A stretch of 34,065 nucleotides of DNA, taken from the NCBI GenBank assembly GCA_903910765.1, contig CAIWBA010000136.1:1-34065 (forward strand), read 5' to 3'. A program made the position numbers and the translations under genes. Below, piece by piece: positions 16,925 through 24,924 of this stretch. This DNA is from an uncultured Bacteroidota bacterium (GTDB lineage: Bacteria > Bacteroidota > Bacteroidia > Chitinophagales > Chitinophagaceae). The notes under the pieces were generated by a model. That model had not been told where the DNA came from, did not search any database, and saw only the letters and a program-made list of their open reading frames with translations. Within the stretch, counting starts at the first letter, position 1, and each line of letters starts with the position of its first letter.

Positions 16925-19120
16925 CTACCACTTTAGGTGCATCGATAAATTGATCACCCGGCCATCCAACGGCGCCCAAATTTCTGGGAAGCTCGGATTG
17001 TTTAATGGGGGTATGACTAATGAGCCATTTTTATTTTGGCGTTTGTCAAACAGATTTTCACAATTCAATACAAAACTTGCCTTTCCAATATCATATCGCA
17101 TCATTACAGCCATAAATAAGTAGGGGTCAGTGCTGCTTCCATTATCTAAATATTGTTTCCCAGTATAAGCAGATTCGATACCAAACCTAAAATCCTCATT
17201 AAATTCATAGGCAAATACGGTAGCAAATTTATGTTTAGCGATTAAAGGCAGGTGTGGATTTGCAGCATTATAATTTCTATTTGCATCCGTATACACATAA
17301 CCAAGATAAATTTCAAAAGGAGCTTTGATTGCTTGAACATAGCTTTCCGTTCCTTTTGAGCTAATTGATTTAGCCGCATTCGCATATCGATACACTGGAT
17401 ATCCATTGGTAATATATACGAGTTGGGTGGTGACCATCGGATTATTTATTTCATTATAAAATAAAGTCTGGTTTAAAGTAAGTTCCCAATCATTTAAATG
17501 TGTTTTATAATTCACATCATAATTGAATCCAATTGATTTCTCAGATTTTATTCCGGGTAAAAAACCTTGTAAATAATGGTAATCTCTTTCGTCCATTTCA
17601 GAACTAAATAAACTAGGGGTTTTATAGCCAGCACCGCCACCCAAGCGCATGGTTACCTTATTGTTTACTTTATACATGAATGATATTCTTGGCAATAAAA
17701 AATTACCATAGCTATTATTATGATCAATTCTTAGACCAGATTGTAGTATGAATTGATCATTTAATTTCCAATCATCTTGAATAAATGCACCTACAGTTGT
17801 ATAAGCATCATTGGGCAATAAACTACTATCTGGTAATTGTTTGGTAAAATTTTCGCCATTAAAATTTACTCCCAACACTAAATTATGTGCAGTAAACTTT
17901 TTAGCATAAGCCATTTCTGAATACCAGCTAGCTTGTTTACCAATCATGCCAAACACATTGGTTGTGATAGCTCGATCCATTAAGCTATAATTAGCTTTGG
18001 CTGTGAGGCTGCCACCATCCTTTAACTTTTTTTCCCAAACACCATCAAATGTGTTTCGTAAAGTTTTATTCTGAATAAAAAATTGATGCGTACTTGAAGT
18101 AGCACCATTGAATACATTCATGTCACCGCCATTTCTGTCTTCGTAATTTAAAGTGTAACCGAGTGTGACAGTGTTATTATTTTTTCCGTAGATAAAAAAA
18201 CGAGGGTGTATGAAAACACTTTTAACAGCAGGTACATCTGAAAAACCATCTTTATCAACGTCGACTTGTTTTTGCTGTGTGGTACCTGCATAAATTGAAT
18301 ATCCTGTTTTTTCATTTCTGCCAGAAAAAAAAGTATTTAAATTCGTCTCTTTTAAACTAGAATAATTAAGGGTTAAACTTTTTTCAGGCTTGCCTAGTTT
18401 TGGTTTTTTTGAAATTAAGTTTAACATACCTGCAATTGCACCGCCACCATATAAAGTGGAGCTGGCACCTTTGACTAATTCAATTTGTTGTAAATCCAAA
18501 GGCGGTATTTGTAAGATGCTAAAACTACCGGCATAGCCACCAAAAAGAGGCATACCATCACGTAATATTTGTGTGTATTTTCCTTGTAATCCCTGAATGC
18601 GCATGTCAGCATTACCAGTGGCAGCATTGGTTTGCTGAATTTGGATACCAGCAATATCTCCTAATAAGCTCGCGATATTACCAGGTTTAATACCATTTTC
18701 TTCCTTTACCTCTTCCGAGCCAAGTACTTCAACTTTGGTGGGCATATCTTCAATTCTTGAATTGGTTCTGGAGGAGGATACAATGATCACCTCTTCTAAT
18801 TCTTCTTTCGCTTCCGTTAATCCAATCAATAAAGGGCTGTTATTTTTTCCTGTAAATTGAAAGGTTGTATCGACAATTTCAAACCCTGTATGTGTAATGA
18901 TTAAATGAACTTTGCCCGGAGTTATATTTTGAATAACAAAATAGCCCTTATCGTTACTAATGCCACCTTTATTGGTACCCGTTAACTTAATGGAAACACC
19001 ACTTAAGGGTGTGCCATCTGATTTATTAGTAATTGTACCATTAATATCTTGTGCATTTAATTGGTTGGCAAATAAAAAATATAAAATAACCAATTGGGGA
19101 ATAAGTATTTTTTTTAGCAT
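16925..19120 (-). CDS. TonB-dependent receptor paired with a YncE-like propeller protein
   Basis: A 731-residue outer-membrane receptor. The signal peptide ends near LNAQ (residue 24) and is followed by a CarboxypepD_reg-like domain (~25-107). The plug is at ~120-235 (MRIQGLQGKYTQILRDGMP, ELVKGASSTLYGGGAIAG), and the barrel ends LSMHLKW with an aromatic penultimate residue. It is shorter than SusC-type receptors and lacks a SusD partner, which fits import of a metal complex, vitamin or similar ligand rather than glycan. The gene starts 17 bp after the YncE-like gene, so they share an mRNA. The ligand is unknown; the propeller partner and the nearby cation exchanger hint at a metal, which is inference. 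Confidence 0.88.
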   Translation of the reverse strand: MLKKILIPQLVILYFLFANQLNAQDINGTITNKSDGTPLSGVSIKLTGTNKGGISNDKGYFVIQNITPGKVHLIITHTGFEIVDTTFQFTGKNNSPLLIGLTEAKEELEEVIIVSSSRTNSRIEDMPTKVEVLGSEEVKEENGIKPGNIASLLGDIAGIQIQQTNAATGNADMRIQGLQGKYTQILRDGMPLFGGYAGSFSILQIPPLDLQQIELVKGASSTLYGGGAIAGMLNLISKKPKLGKPEKSLTLNYSSLKETNLNTFFSGRNEKTGYSIYAGTTQQKQVDVDKDGFSDVPAVKSVFIHPRFFIYGKNNNTVTLGYTLNYEDRNGGDMNVFNGATSSTHQFFIQNKTLRNTFDGVWEKKLKDGGSLTAKANYSLMDRAITTNVFGMIGKQASWYSEMAYAKKFTAHNLVLGVNFNGENFTKQLPDSSLLPNDAYTTVGAFIQDDWKLNDQFILQSGLRIDHNNSYGNFLLPRISFMYKVNNKVTMRLGGGAGYKTPSLFSSEMDERDYHYLQGFLPGIKSEKSIGFNYDVNYKTHLNDWELTLNQTLFYNEINNPMVTTQLVYITNGYPVYRYANAAKSISSKGTESYVQAIKAPFEIYLGYVYTDANRNYNAANPHLPLIAKHKFATVFAYEFNEDFRFGIESAYTGKQYLDNGSSTDPYLFMAVMMRYDIGKASFVLNCENLFDKRQNKNGSLVIPPLNNPSFPEIWAPLDGRVINLSMHLKW

Positions 19121-19137
19121 CTATTATTTTCTTTTTC

Positions 19138-20151
19138 TTATTGTTTAACTACCAATACTTTAAATGTTCCTGGAATCATTTTAGCTCTTGTATTTGGTTT
19201 TGCATCAATTGGCATTGGCTCAAAGCTTGCTGTGGGCAAATATATTTTATTTGTGCTTTCATCTATTGTAATGGTTCTTGCGCCTTTAGCAGTGGGCACA
19301 TTTCCCAGGAAATTGAAATGATTTGCATCGGATTCTTTAATGACACTCATGGTACCTTCGCCATTGGATGTAAATATTATTTTTTTATTTTTATTAAATC
19401 CAACACCATCACAGCCATCTCCGATGACAATGGTAGAAACCATTTTTCCGTTTTCTGCATTAATAATACCAAGTAGTTTTTCTCCGCCTGCAAAGAGTCT
19501 TTTGTTTAATATATCTATTGCTAAACCGGTAGGTGATACTATAGGTTCAATACTCCAATGTGCTTCTACCAAATGGGAGCTTGCATTTATAACTACTATT
19601 TCATTTTTATCCTCCACATTTACAAATATTTTTCCGGATTCATTGGTAACTGCTGTTTCTGGCTTCCCTCCAACAGCAACTGTTGCGATTACTTTTAAAG
19701 TATTAGCATCAATAAATGTCAAGTCGTTACTTTTTCCATTGCAAGTGATAATGCTTTTTGAAAAAGGTTCATACATGATTGCATCAGGATTTTCCCCTGT
19801 TGCAATGGTTGCTTTAATTTCATTGTTACTGATATCAAAAGCAAATACATTATTTAATCGACCATTACTTGTAAATCCAATTTTATGAATAGGGTCAAAT
19901 GCAACACCATGAACACCAGTTGTATTTGGTATAAAATCAATAGAATCACCAGTTGTTTTGTCTAAAATATTTACTTGCGTACCATGGGAAACATATAATT
20001 TATTCTCGTATATACTTAAGTAATCCCATCCACCTGTACTCTTTATAGAGAACTGTTGCTGTACCGAATAATTTTTATTTTGCGCATTTCCATCTACTAT
20101 GCAAAGGTTAATTAATAATAAAAAAAATGCAGCGTTTAAATATTTTTTCAT
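19138..20151 (-). CDS. Secreted YncE-type YVTN beta-propeller protein
   Basis: A 337-residue protein with a signal peptide ending near VDGNAQ (24). Repeated blades follow, such as DKTTGDSIDFIPNTTGVHGVAFD, FISNNE, TFIDANTLKVIATVAVGGKPE and NAENGKMVSTIVIGDGCDGV (fragments of the blades are given). This is the YVTN/YncE seven-blade propeller pattern. In E. coli YncE is periplasmic and iron-repressed; in Bacteroidota such genes often precede TonB receptors. Here it begins the operon that continues with the TonB receptor 17 bp downstream. No active-site signature is seen, so a binding or scaffold role is likely. Confidence 0.82.
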   Translation of the reverse strand: MKKYLNAAFFLLLINLCIVDGNAQNKNYSVQQQFSIKSTGGWDYLSIYENKLYVSHGTQVNILDKTTGDSIDFIPNTTGVHGVAFDPIHKIGFTSNGRLNNVFAFDISNNEIKATIATGENPDAIMYEPFSKSIITCNGKSNDLTFIDANTLKVIATVAVGGKPETAVTNESGKIFVNVEDKNEIVVINASSHLVEAHWSIEPIVSPTGLAIDILNKRLFAGGEKLLGIINAENGKMVSTIVIGDGCDGVGFNKNKKIIFTSNGEGTMSVIKESDANHFNFLGNVPTAKGARTITIDESTNKIYLPTASFEPMPIDAKPNTRAKMIPGTFKVLVVKQ

Positions 20152-20280
20152 TTTAAAAATTTAGATAGTAAAATTAACTTATAACTAAGGAATTTATATA
20201 TGATTTATTTGAATGGTAATGATTAATATTCGCTAGTTGAAAAATAGCTTATTCAAAAATGCATTACAAAAAGATTTAAA

Positions 20281-21315
20281 TTATATTAACTTGAATAGTC
20301 CTATAATTCCAAGTATATATACCAGTAGTACAATAATAGAATCAATACCCATTCTCGCAATCTGTTTTTTTGAATGTATCACCATCCCTGCCATGTAAAT
20401 ACCAGTTAAAATAATGCCAAGCATCGTTAAATAAATATCGGAAGGTTTTAAGTTAGGTAAAATGGCATCACCTCCAATTATCGAAGCCATTAAAAATAAT
20501 ACCGGTAAAAATGCATTACCCCCAAAAATATCACTGACAGCCATATTGTAATCACGAATTTTAGCGGAGGCAATACCAGTAGAAATTTCAGGTAAGGCTG
20601 TACAGAGTGCTAATATAGTTCCACCAAACACCACGCCACTAATACCCCATCGATTTGCTAAAGTTTCACCGGTTATTTCCAAAGCCCAGCCTGCAAACAG
20701 GGTGATTACAGCACCAATGAATAAAACTAAATAGGCACTATTTATAGATCCTTTAAATGTGGATTTTGGCATTCTTAAATGATGTACTAATTCCTCAGGT
20801 TTTACCTTTTCCTTAGGATCAATCATTTTAGAAATTAAAAATATTGTTCCTATCCATATTCCAACAATGATCCATTCAAATGGGGTTGTTCTAAAGTAGA
20901 TGAATGAAGATGGGAATTGTGCGCCAACAATTACAATACTTAATATAAAAATTAAAGCAAGGCCCTCAAGTATTAAAACTTTTGAATGACCTTTTTGTGT
21001 TAAAGGCGCTGACCTTCCTACACCAAAAATATCTATTAAAACTAATACTACTGTTTGTATCGCAATGCCCCCTAAAATATTACTAATCGCAATATCATAA
21101 TCTCTATGATATGCAGCAACACTAGTAATAGCTATTTCGGGGAGGTTGGTAATGATGGCTAAAAAAACCATACCGCCAAAAGCCTGTCCTAAACCAAAAT
21201 GAGTGGTAATCGCATCTATGGCTTTGGTAAGCTTTATACCACTCATCCAAATAGCAAGGGTAGCTATTAAAAAAATAATAAGAAGTAATGCGCTGGACCA
21301 AGTATTGAAATCCAT
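20281..21315 (-). CDS. CaCA-family sodium/calcium (cation) exchanger
   Basis: A 344-residue integral membrane protein with about ten segments and the two inverted alpha-repeats of the CaCA superfamily. Repeat 1 at about 44-83 includes TNLPEI and AISNILGG (Glu60); repeat 2 at about 228-270 includes TALPEISTG and AVSDIFGGNA (Glu243). The two acidic residues bind the cation. A hydrophilic loop at about 165-190 joins the halves. It exports Ca2+ or a related ion in exchange for Na+ or H+; the cation is not deducible. It follows the DUF481-like gene by 50 bp on the same strand and probably shares its regulated promoter at 22320-22340. Confidence 0.85.
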   Translation of the reverse strand: MDFNTWSSALLLIIFLIATLAIWMSGIKLTKAIDAITTHFGLGQAFGGMVFLAIITNLPEIAITSVAAYHRDYDIAISNILGGIAIQTVVLVLIDIFGVGRSAPLTQKGHSKVLILEGLALIFILSIVIVGAQFPSSFIYFRTTPFEWIIVGIWIGTIFLISKMIDPKEKVKPEELVHHLRMPKSTFKGSINSAYLVLFIGAVITLFAGWALEITGETLANRWGISGVVFGGTILALCTALPEISTGIASAKIRDYNMAVSDIFGGNAFLPVLFLMASIIGGDAILPNLKPSDIYLTMLGIILTGIYMAGMVIHSKKQIARMGIDSIIVLLVYILGIIGLFKLI

Positions 21316-21365
21316 GGGTGTGTCTTTTTTAGACTTTTATAAAGTTAGCAATAAAAAGAGCCACT

Positions 21366-22154
21366 TTAAAAACTATATGAAAGTGTTTGATAATAATTGT
21401 AATGAAAATGATCAATGGGTACTATGGGCGCCGTATCATATAGGAAGTCCAAATTAAACGAAGTGGTTATTTTTTTATTAATTGGCAACTGAAATTGATT
21501 AAAGACAGAGGTTCGATTGCTTAAATTATGATGAAAAGTACCCGATTGATTAAAGACCCTAATTATAAATTCAAAATTATTTGCTGGATTTATGATCGAA
21601 TATTTTGCAGTTAAATTTAATTTTGGATGTGTTATGTTAATAGGACTTGTGCCAATGAGTTCGATATTATTTACTGCCGACCAATTCCATCTTTCATTTT
21701 CTAAAAATATGCCAGCACCCCAAAAAAAATCTTCTTTTTGTGTATTTTTAAAATAATGGACTAAATTTAATCCTGCTAAATTTCTATATTCCAATCCAAG
21801 TGCTCCATCCCATTGATGTTGTATAAAGCTTTCAAGGTGTAATTTTTTATTAAGACTTCTATTATTTTTTAATTGAAAGGTGCCAACATTTTGAATAGAT
21901 TGTCCGCCGTTTGTCACTTTATCTAATTTAGAATAAAATGTAGTCGTATTATTTTTTTGTATAAATGTAAAGTCACCGGTATAAAATAAATCAACTAAAG
22001 TATTTTTTTGTTGATCAGTTGAAATGGAAACCGAAATTAAACCCTGCTTTTTTTTGGAAGAATCAATAGCTACTGTTTTATCAGTATTCAGTATTTGCGC
22101 CATTAATATTTTACTAGAAAAGAGTAAAACACAAAGGGTAATTATTTTTTTCAA
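21366..22154 (-). CDS. DUF481-like outer-membrane barrel protein
   Basis: A 262-residue exported protein. It starts at a TTG, giving MKKIITLCVLLFSSKILMAQ, a good signal peptide; I see no ATG that would serve. The mature part is made of alternating aromatic strands (for example DFTFIQKNNTTTFYSKLDKV, LHLESFIQHQWDGALGLEYR) and ends in SYSF, consistent with an outer-membrane beta-barrel of the DUF481 type. The function of that family is not settled. It is the first gene of a pair with the CaCA exchanger (50 bp apart). A leader of about 165 nt separates it from the predicted promoter with the palindromic operator, longer than that of most genes here. Confidence 0.7.
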   Translation of the reverse strand: MKKIITLCVLLFSSKILMAQILNTDKTVAIDSSKKKQGLISVSISTDQQKNTLVDLFYTGDFTFIQKNNTTTFYSKLDKVTNGGQSIQNVGTFQLKNNRSLNKKLHLESFIQHQWDGALGLEYRNLAGLNLVHYFKNTQKEDFFWGAGIFLENERWNWSAVNNIELIGTSPINITHPKLNLTAKYSIINPANNFEFIIRVFNQSGTFHHNLSNRTSVFNQFQLPINKKITTSFNLDFLYDTAPIVPIDHFHYNYYQTLSYSF

Positions 22155-22319
22155 TGGGGGTACAATTTAACAATGGGCGTAAGTGGTAACATGAAACTAC
22201 ATGTTTTTTACATGCTTTGTAAATAATGGTATGGAATATCTAAGGGTAAGCAATATCAAAATAAACACAACTCATTGATATACAATTATATAGGGAATGG
22301 AGTATTTACATAAAATAAA

Positions 22320-22340
22320 AGTCTACAAAATTAGTAGACT
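22320..22340 (-). promoter_or_regulatory. Palindromic operator around a minus-strand -7 box (copy A)
   Basis: On the minus strand AGTCTAC-TAATTTT-GTAGACT is a 7-bp perfect inverted repeat that contains the TAnnTTTG element TAATTTTG (22333-22326). The promoter points toward the DUF481/CaCA genes. The upstream -33 is poor. The same motif occurs at 29613-29630. It also lies 25-45 bp before the tRNA-like gene on the other strand, so one protein here could affect both. Confidence 0.6.
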
Positions 22341-22354
22341 AAATTAATTTACCG

Positions 22355-22362
22355 TAAATTTG
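22355..22362 (+). promoter_or_regulatory. Possible -7 element for the tRNA-like gene
   Basis: TAAATTTG is a perfect TAnnTTTG match ending 3 bp before the first paired base of the tRNA-like fold. No matching -33 sequence is seen. If used, transcription would begin at or within the first bases of the RNA. Confidence 0.35.
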
Positions 22363-22365
22363 CAT

Positions 22366-22436
22366 TGTCATGTGGCCGAGGGGTGAGGCAAGGGTCAGCA
22401 AAACCCTTAACGATGGTTCGATCCCATCTATGACAA
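22366..22436 (+). tRNA. tRNA-Cys(GCA)-like RNA with A33, non-canonical or degenerate
   Basis: A 71-nt cloverleaf can be drawn by hand. The acceptor stem TGTCATG pairs with TATGACA (22429-22435; first pair T-A, last pair G-T). The D-arm is GCC/GGC with a GGGG loop stretch. The anticodon stem AGGGT/ACCCT (22391-22395, 22403-22407) is perfect, the variable loop TAAC has 4 nt, and the T-stem GATGG/CCATC carries loop TTCGATC. The length and D-arm match bacterial tRNA-Cys. The anticodon loop is CAGCAAA: anticodon GCA (22398-22400), but position 33 is A where U is near universal. The discriminator is A (22436), not the usual U of tRNA-Cys, and CCA is not encoded. It is a single gene in a 343-bp gap between protein genes, with its own terminator. 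It may be a pseudo-tRNA or a tRNA used outside translation. Confidence 0.7.
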
Positions 22437-22471
22437 CTTGGTTCTGGTTTTAGCAAGCAATCGTTAAGCAC

Positions 22472-22499
22472 GGGCGGTGTTTCTACACTGCCCTTTTTT
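22472..22499 (+). terminator. Strong terminator of the tRNA-like transcription unit
   Basis: GGGCGGTGT (22472-22480) and ACACTGCCC (22485-22493) form a 9-bp stem (one G-T pair) with loop TTCT, followed by six T. There is no T-run on the minus-strand side, so it serves the plus-strand RNA. The T-run overlaps the stop codon of the convergent cytochrome gene. Confidence 0.9.
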
Positions 22500-23070
22500 A
22501 TTTTTTTGAAATTTTATAGCGATATCTAAATATAAAGGCAGCTATTAATAATAAGGCGCAGGCTTCTACTAGTAATTTTTCAGGATCAATAAAGTCAATG
22601 GGCCTATCTTTTAAAAGTGGATCCATTACTAATCCGTGAACTATAAATAATAGCCCTGTAGCATAGGAGATGACATGAATATTTCGCCAAGTAGTTGTGC
22701 CTAGTTTGTTTTTGATTACTTTCTGTGTGGTAATAACTACGATGAGTATTGCGATAAAAGAGATGACCCCTAATAAAACAAATATGGGCTGGTGCGGCGC
22801 AGTTAATGGTTTCAATAAATGCGTAAAATTAAACTTTGAACTAGGGTCCAATGGTATAATGATGAAGTGTAAAAAAACAATGATCAATGCCACATAGGCG
22901 GTATTGTTATGGAAATCGATAATTTTTAATGCTTTTATCTTATCAGGTAGTTTTTGCCAATAAGCATTTTTTTTATATGCCGTACTTAAAAGGATACCCA
23001 TGACTATATTGAGTGTTAAAACTACCATAGCAGTTAATCCAAGTACCCCCGAAATTTCAATTGTGTCCAT
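22498..23070 (-). CDS. Ferric-reductase-like transmembrane cytochrome b
   Basis: A 190-residue protein with about five to six membrane helices. Four histidines sit on two helices at ferric-reductase spacing: H54 and H68 (DFHNNTAYVALIIVFLH), and H132 and H145 (NIHVISYATGLLFIVH). They would hold two hemes in the ferric-reductase/YedZ/NOX fold. No FAD or NAD(P) domain is attached, so electrons must be passed to another protein. It diverges from the thioredoxin-ApbE-DUF4266-DUF3570 operon with 210 bp between them, and ApbE can supply covalent FMN to such electron chains. A YedZ-type role cannot be excluded, but no YedY partner is present in the window. Confidence 0.75.
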   Translation of the reverse strand: MDTIEISGVLGLTAMVVLTLNIVMGILLSTAYKKNAYWQKLPDKIKALKIIDFHNNTAYVALIIVFLHFIIIPLDPSSKFNFTHLLKPLTAPHQPIFVLLGVISFIAILIVVITTQKVIKNKLGTTTWRNIHVISYATGLLFIVHGLVMDPLLKDRPIDFIDPEKLLVEACALLLIAAFIFRYRYKISKK

Positions 23071-23092
23071 ATTTAAATATTAATATTTGTTA

Positions 23093-23104
23093 GTATAATT
23101 ATAC
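23093..23104. promoter_or_regulatory. Palindrome upstream of the cytochrome b gene
   Basis: GTATAATTATAC is a perfect 12-bp palindrome, 22-34 bp upstream of the minus-strand start at 23070. AT-rich, so only a candidate operator or promoter element. Confidence 0.3.
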
Positions 23105-23184
23105 CAATTCATTTGATTTGTTTGCAATTCAATTCGCATTAAAAATTATCATAATATAAAGTTACCAGCATTACGTAAAGACAT

Positions 23185-23216
23185 TTTGTATAATAAAGTT
23201 AAATTAATAACTTTTG
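23185..23216 (+). promoter_or_regulatory. Candidate promoter of the thioredoxin-ApbE-DUF4266-DUF3570 operon
   Basis: TTTG at 23185-23188, a 19-bp spacer and TAACTTTTG at 23208-23216 (a TAnnTTTG-like element with one extra T). The expected start is near 23223, with a leader of about 60 nt. Confidence 0.45.
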
Positions 23217-23281
23217 ATAATTAAACAAATATGATGAACGATATTTGTCGTAGATTTCAAATAAATTAATTCCGCTAAAAT

Positions 23282-23719
23282 ATGAGATTACTTTTTTCCA
23301 TTTTCACATTTTTTTTCATGTCTACTTTGCAATGGGGCAATAACTATGACCAAGCAATTCAAACTGCGAAAAAAGAGCATAAATATATTTTACTCAATTT
23401 TTCAGGATCAGATTGGTGCGGCCCATGTATAAAATTACATAAAGAAGTTTTTACGACAGACCAATTTGAACTATTAGCGAAGGATAAATTAGTTTTAGTC
23501 AATGCTGATTTTCCAAGGTATAAAAAAAACCAATTAACATCCACGCAACAAAAATCAAATGACGCTTTGGCTGAAAAATATAATAGCAAAGGGGTATTCC
23601 CTTTAACTGTATTAATAAATGCGGAAGGCGCAGTGGTGAAGTCATGGGAGGGTTTCCCGTCTTCCACCATTGATTTTATTGATGATATCGCACAAACTAT
23701 TCAAGATAATCAGAAGTGA
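23282..23719 (+). CDS. Periplasmic thioredoxin-family protein
   Basis: A 145-residue protein with a hydrophobic N-terminus (residues 3-18) acting as signal peptide or anchor. The thioredoxin active site is WCGPC (Cys46 and Cys49), preceded by HKYILLNFSGSDW. The cis-Pro strand is GVFPLTVLIN. This is the thioredoxin_7/DsbD-gamma-like type that keeps exported cysteines reduced. Its likely substrate is the cysteine-bearing DUF4266 lipoprotein two genes on. The stop codon overlaps the ApbE start (TGATG), so the two are translationally coupled. First gene of the plus-strand operon. Confidence 0.88.
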   Translation: MRLLFSIFTFFFMSTLQWGNNYDQAIQTAKKEHKYILLNFSGSDWCGPCIKLHKEVFTTDQFELLAKDKLVLVNADFPRYKKNQLTSTQQKSNDALAEKYNSKGVFPLTVLINAEGAVVKSWEGFPSSTIDFIDDIAQTIQDNQK

Positions 23720-24654
23720 TGCCTAAATTAAAATTGTTTAAAAAGGCGATGAAGTTAATGGGTAACCATTTTGAAATCACTGTAGTGGGTAAGGAGGAGG
23801 CCTGGGCTTTTGAAAAAATTGATTTAGGTGTCAATGAAATTAAAAGAATCGAAAAACTATTAACCACATTTGATGAAAATAGCGAAACAAATTTAATTAA
23901 TAATAATGCAGGTGTGGCTCCTATTAAAGTGAGTACTGAAATATTAAATTTAATAGAAAGATCTATTCGTATTTCCTCCGTTACACAAGGTGCTTTTGAT
24001 CTTAGTTATGGCTCGGTTGACAATCGATTATGGAATTTTGATACGACTATGACATCACTTCCAGATTTGCAAACTGCAAAGAAAAGAGTTCGGTTAATTA
24101 ATTATAAAAATATTGTCATTGATAAGCAGCTGAGTACTGTTTATTTAAAAGAAAAAGGAATGCGTATTGGTTTTGGTGGAATAGGAAAAGGCTATGCGGC
24201 GGATGCAGCAAAAAATATAATGCAAGCGGCTGGAGTGGAAAGTGGCGTGGTGAATGCGTCTGGTGATTTGACCACATGGGGAACACAACCTGATGGATCA
24301 ATTTGGACCATTGGTATTGTTCATCCAGAATATGCGAATTCAATTTTTTCCTACATGAATATTAGTGGCTTATCAGTGGCTACTTCAGGTAATTATGAAA
24401 AATTCATTATGATTGACGGGAAAAAATATTCTCATACCATTAATCCAAAAACGGGCCTACCTATATCGGGTATAAAAAGCGTTACTATTGTTTCGACGAA
24501 TGCCGAAATTGCCGATGCCATGGCTACGCCTGTAATGATTATGGGCATTGAAGCCGGATTAGACATGATTAATCAAATTAAAGACATTGAAGCTATTGTG
24601 ATAGATGATAATAATAAATTATACGCCTCAAAAAATATTAAATTAACTAAATAA
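23719..24654 (+). CDS. apbE: FAD:protein FMN transferase (ApbE family)
   Basis: A 311-residue protein. I start it at the ATG at 23719, overlapping the thioredoxin stop by one base; a GTG at 23716 would add one residue. The ApbE signatures are LTTFDENSETNLIN (48-61), GGIGKGYAADAA (153-164), NASGDLTTWG (179-188), HTINPKTGLP (239-248) and NAEIADAMATPVMIMG (261-276), whose Asp266 region binds Mg2+. The enzyme transfers FMN from FAD to a Thr or Ser in target proteins. There is no signal peptide or lipobox, unlike many ApbE proteins, so it may act in the cytoplasm or be membrane associated. Its position between thioredoxin and DUF4266 implies a target in this operon or the adjacent cytochrome system. 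Confidence 0.92.
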   Translation: MPKLKLFKKAMKLMGNHFEITVVGKEEAWAFEKIDLGVNEIKRIEKLLTTFDENSETNLINNNAGVAPIKVSTEILNLIERSIRISSVTQGAFDLSYGSVDNRLWNFDTTMTSLPDLQTAKKRVRLINYKNIVIDKQLSTVYLKEKGMRIGFGGIGKGYAADAAKNIMQAAGVESGVVNASGDLTTWGTQPDGSIWTIGIVHPEYANSIFSYMNISGLSVATSGNYEKFIMIDGKKYSHTINPKTGLPISGIKSVTIVSTNAEIADAMATPVMIMGIEAGLDMINQIKDIEAIVIDDNNKLYASKNIKLTK

Positions 24655-24670
24655 TAAATTACGCTCTTAT

Positions 24671-24901
24671 ATGAAAAGTAACAAACACAAAATGTATATT
24701 TTCTTTTCGTCGATTGTTTCCTTGTTTTTTGTGACCTCTTGTGAAACGGTAAAAGAATATCAGAAAAATAGATTGAATGATTCTGAAATGGCATTATCTA
24801 ATCGTAAGGCGGAAAAGAATGAATCAAACTTCATGGCATACAAGGAAGGCGCATCAGGTGCTAATGGGGGAAAAACTGGCGGCGGATGCGGTTGTAATTA
24901 A
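24671..24901 (+). CDS. DUF4266 small lipoprotein with Gly-Cys tail
   Basis: A 76-residue lipoprotein: lipobox VTSC (Cys24), a charged middle (KEYQKNRLNDSEMALSNRK), then EGASGANGGKTGGGCGCN at the C-terminus. The last six residues, GGCGCN, with Cys73 and Cys75, are the hallmark of DUF4266. The function is not established. The two tail cysteines suit metal binding or redox exchange with the thioredoxin upstream. EGASGAN (59-65) resembles, but does not match exactly, the D-x-x-S/T-G-A-T/S site where ApbE attaches FMN. It lies 16 bp after apbE and 23 bp before the DUF3570 gene. Confidence 0.85.
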   Translation: MKSNKHKMYIFFSSIVSLFFVTSCETVKEYQKNRLNDSEMALSNRKAEKNESNFMAYKEGASGANGGKTGGGCGCN

Positions 24902-24924
24902 TTTTATCATTACAGAAAGTACTC

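Noticed and set aside
19340-19888. 182-codon open frame antisense to the YncE-like gene
   Set aside because: It mirrors the repeated blades of the propeller gene on the other strand, has no recognisable domain and no start signals.
20170-20270. TTTGAAT/ATTCAAA inverted pair upstream of the YncE-like gene
   Set aside because: Seven bases with a 44-bp gap in AT-rich DNA; no promoter element is aligned with it.
22232-22279. 15-codon ATG frame upstream of the tRNA-like gene
   Set aside because: Too short, no codon or start support, and it lies in the probable leader of the opposite-strand gene.
22320-22340. Hairpin read as a terminator
   Set aside because: No T-run on either side and it encloses a promoter -7 element repeated elsewhere, so an operator is a better reading.
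22366-22436. Normal functional tRNA-Cys
   Set aside because: A33 and A73 contradict it; kept as a tRNA-like feature and flagged instead.
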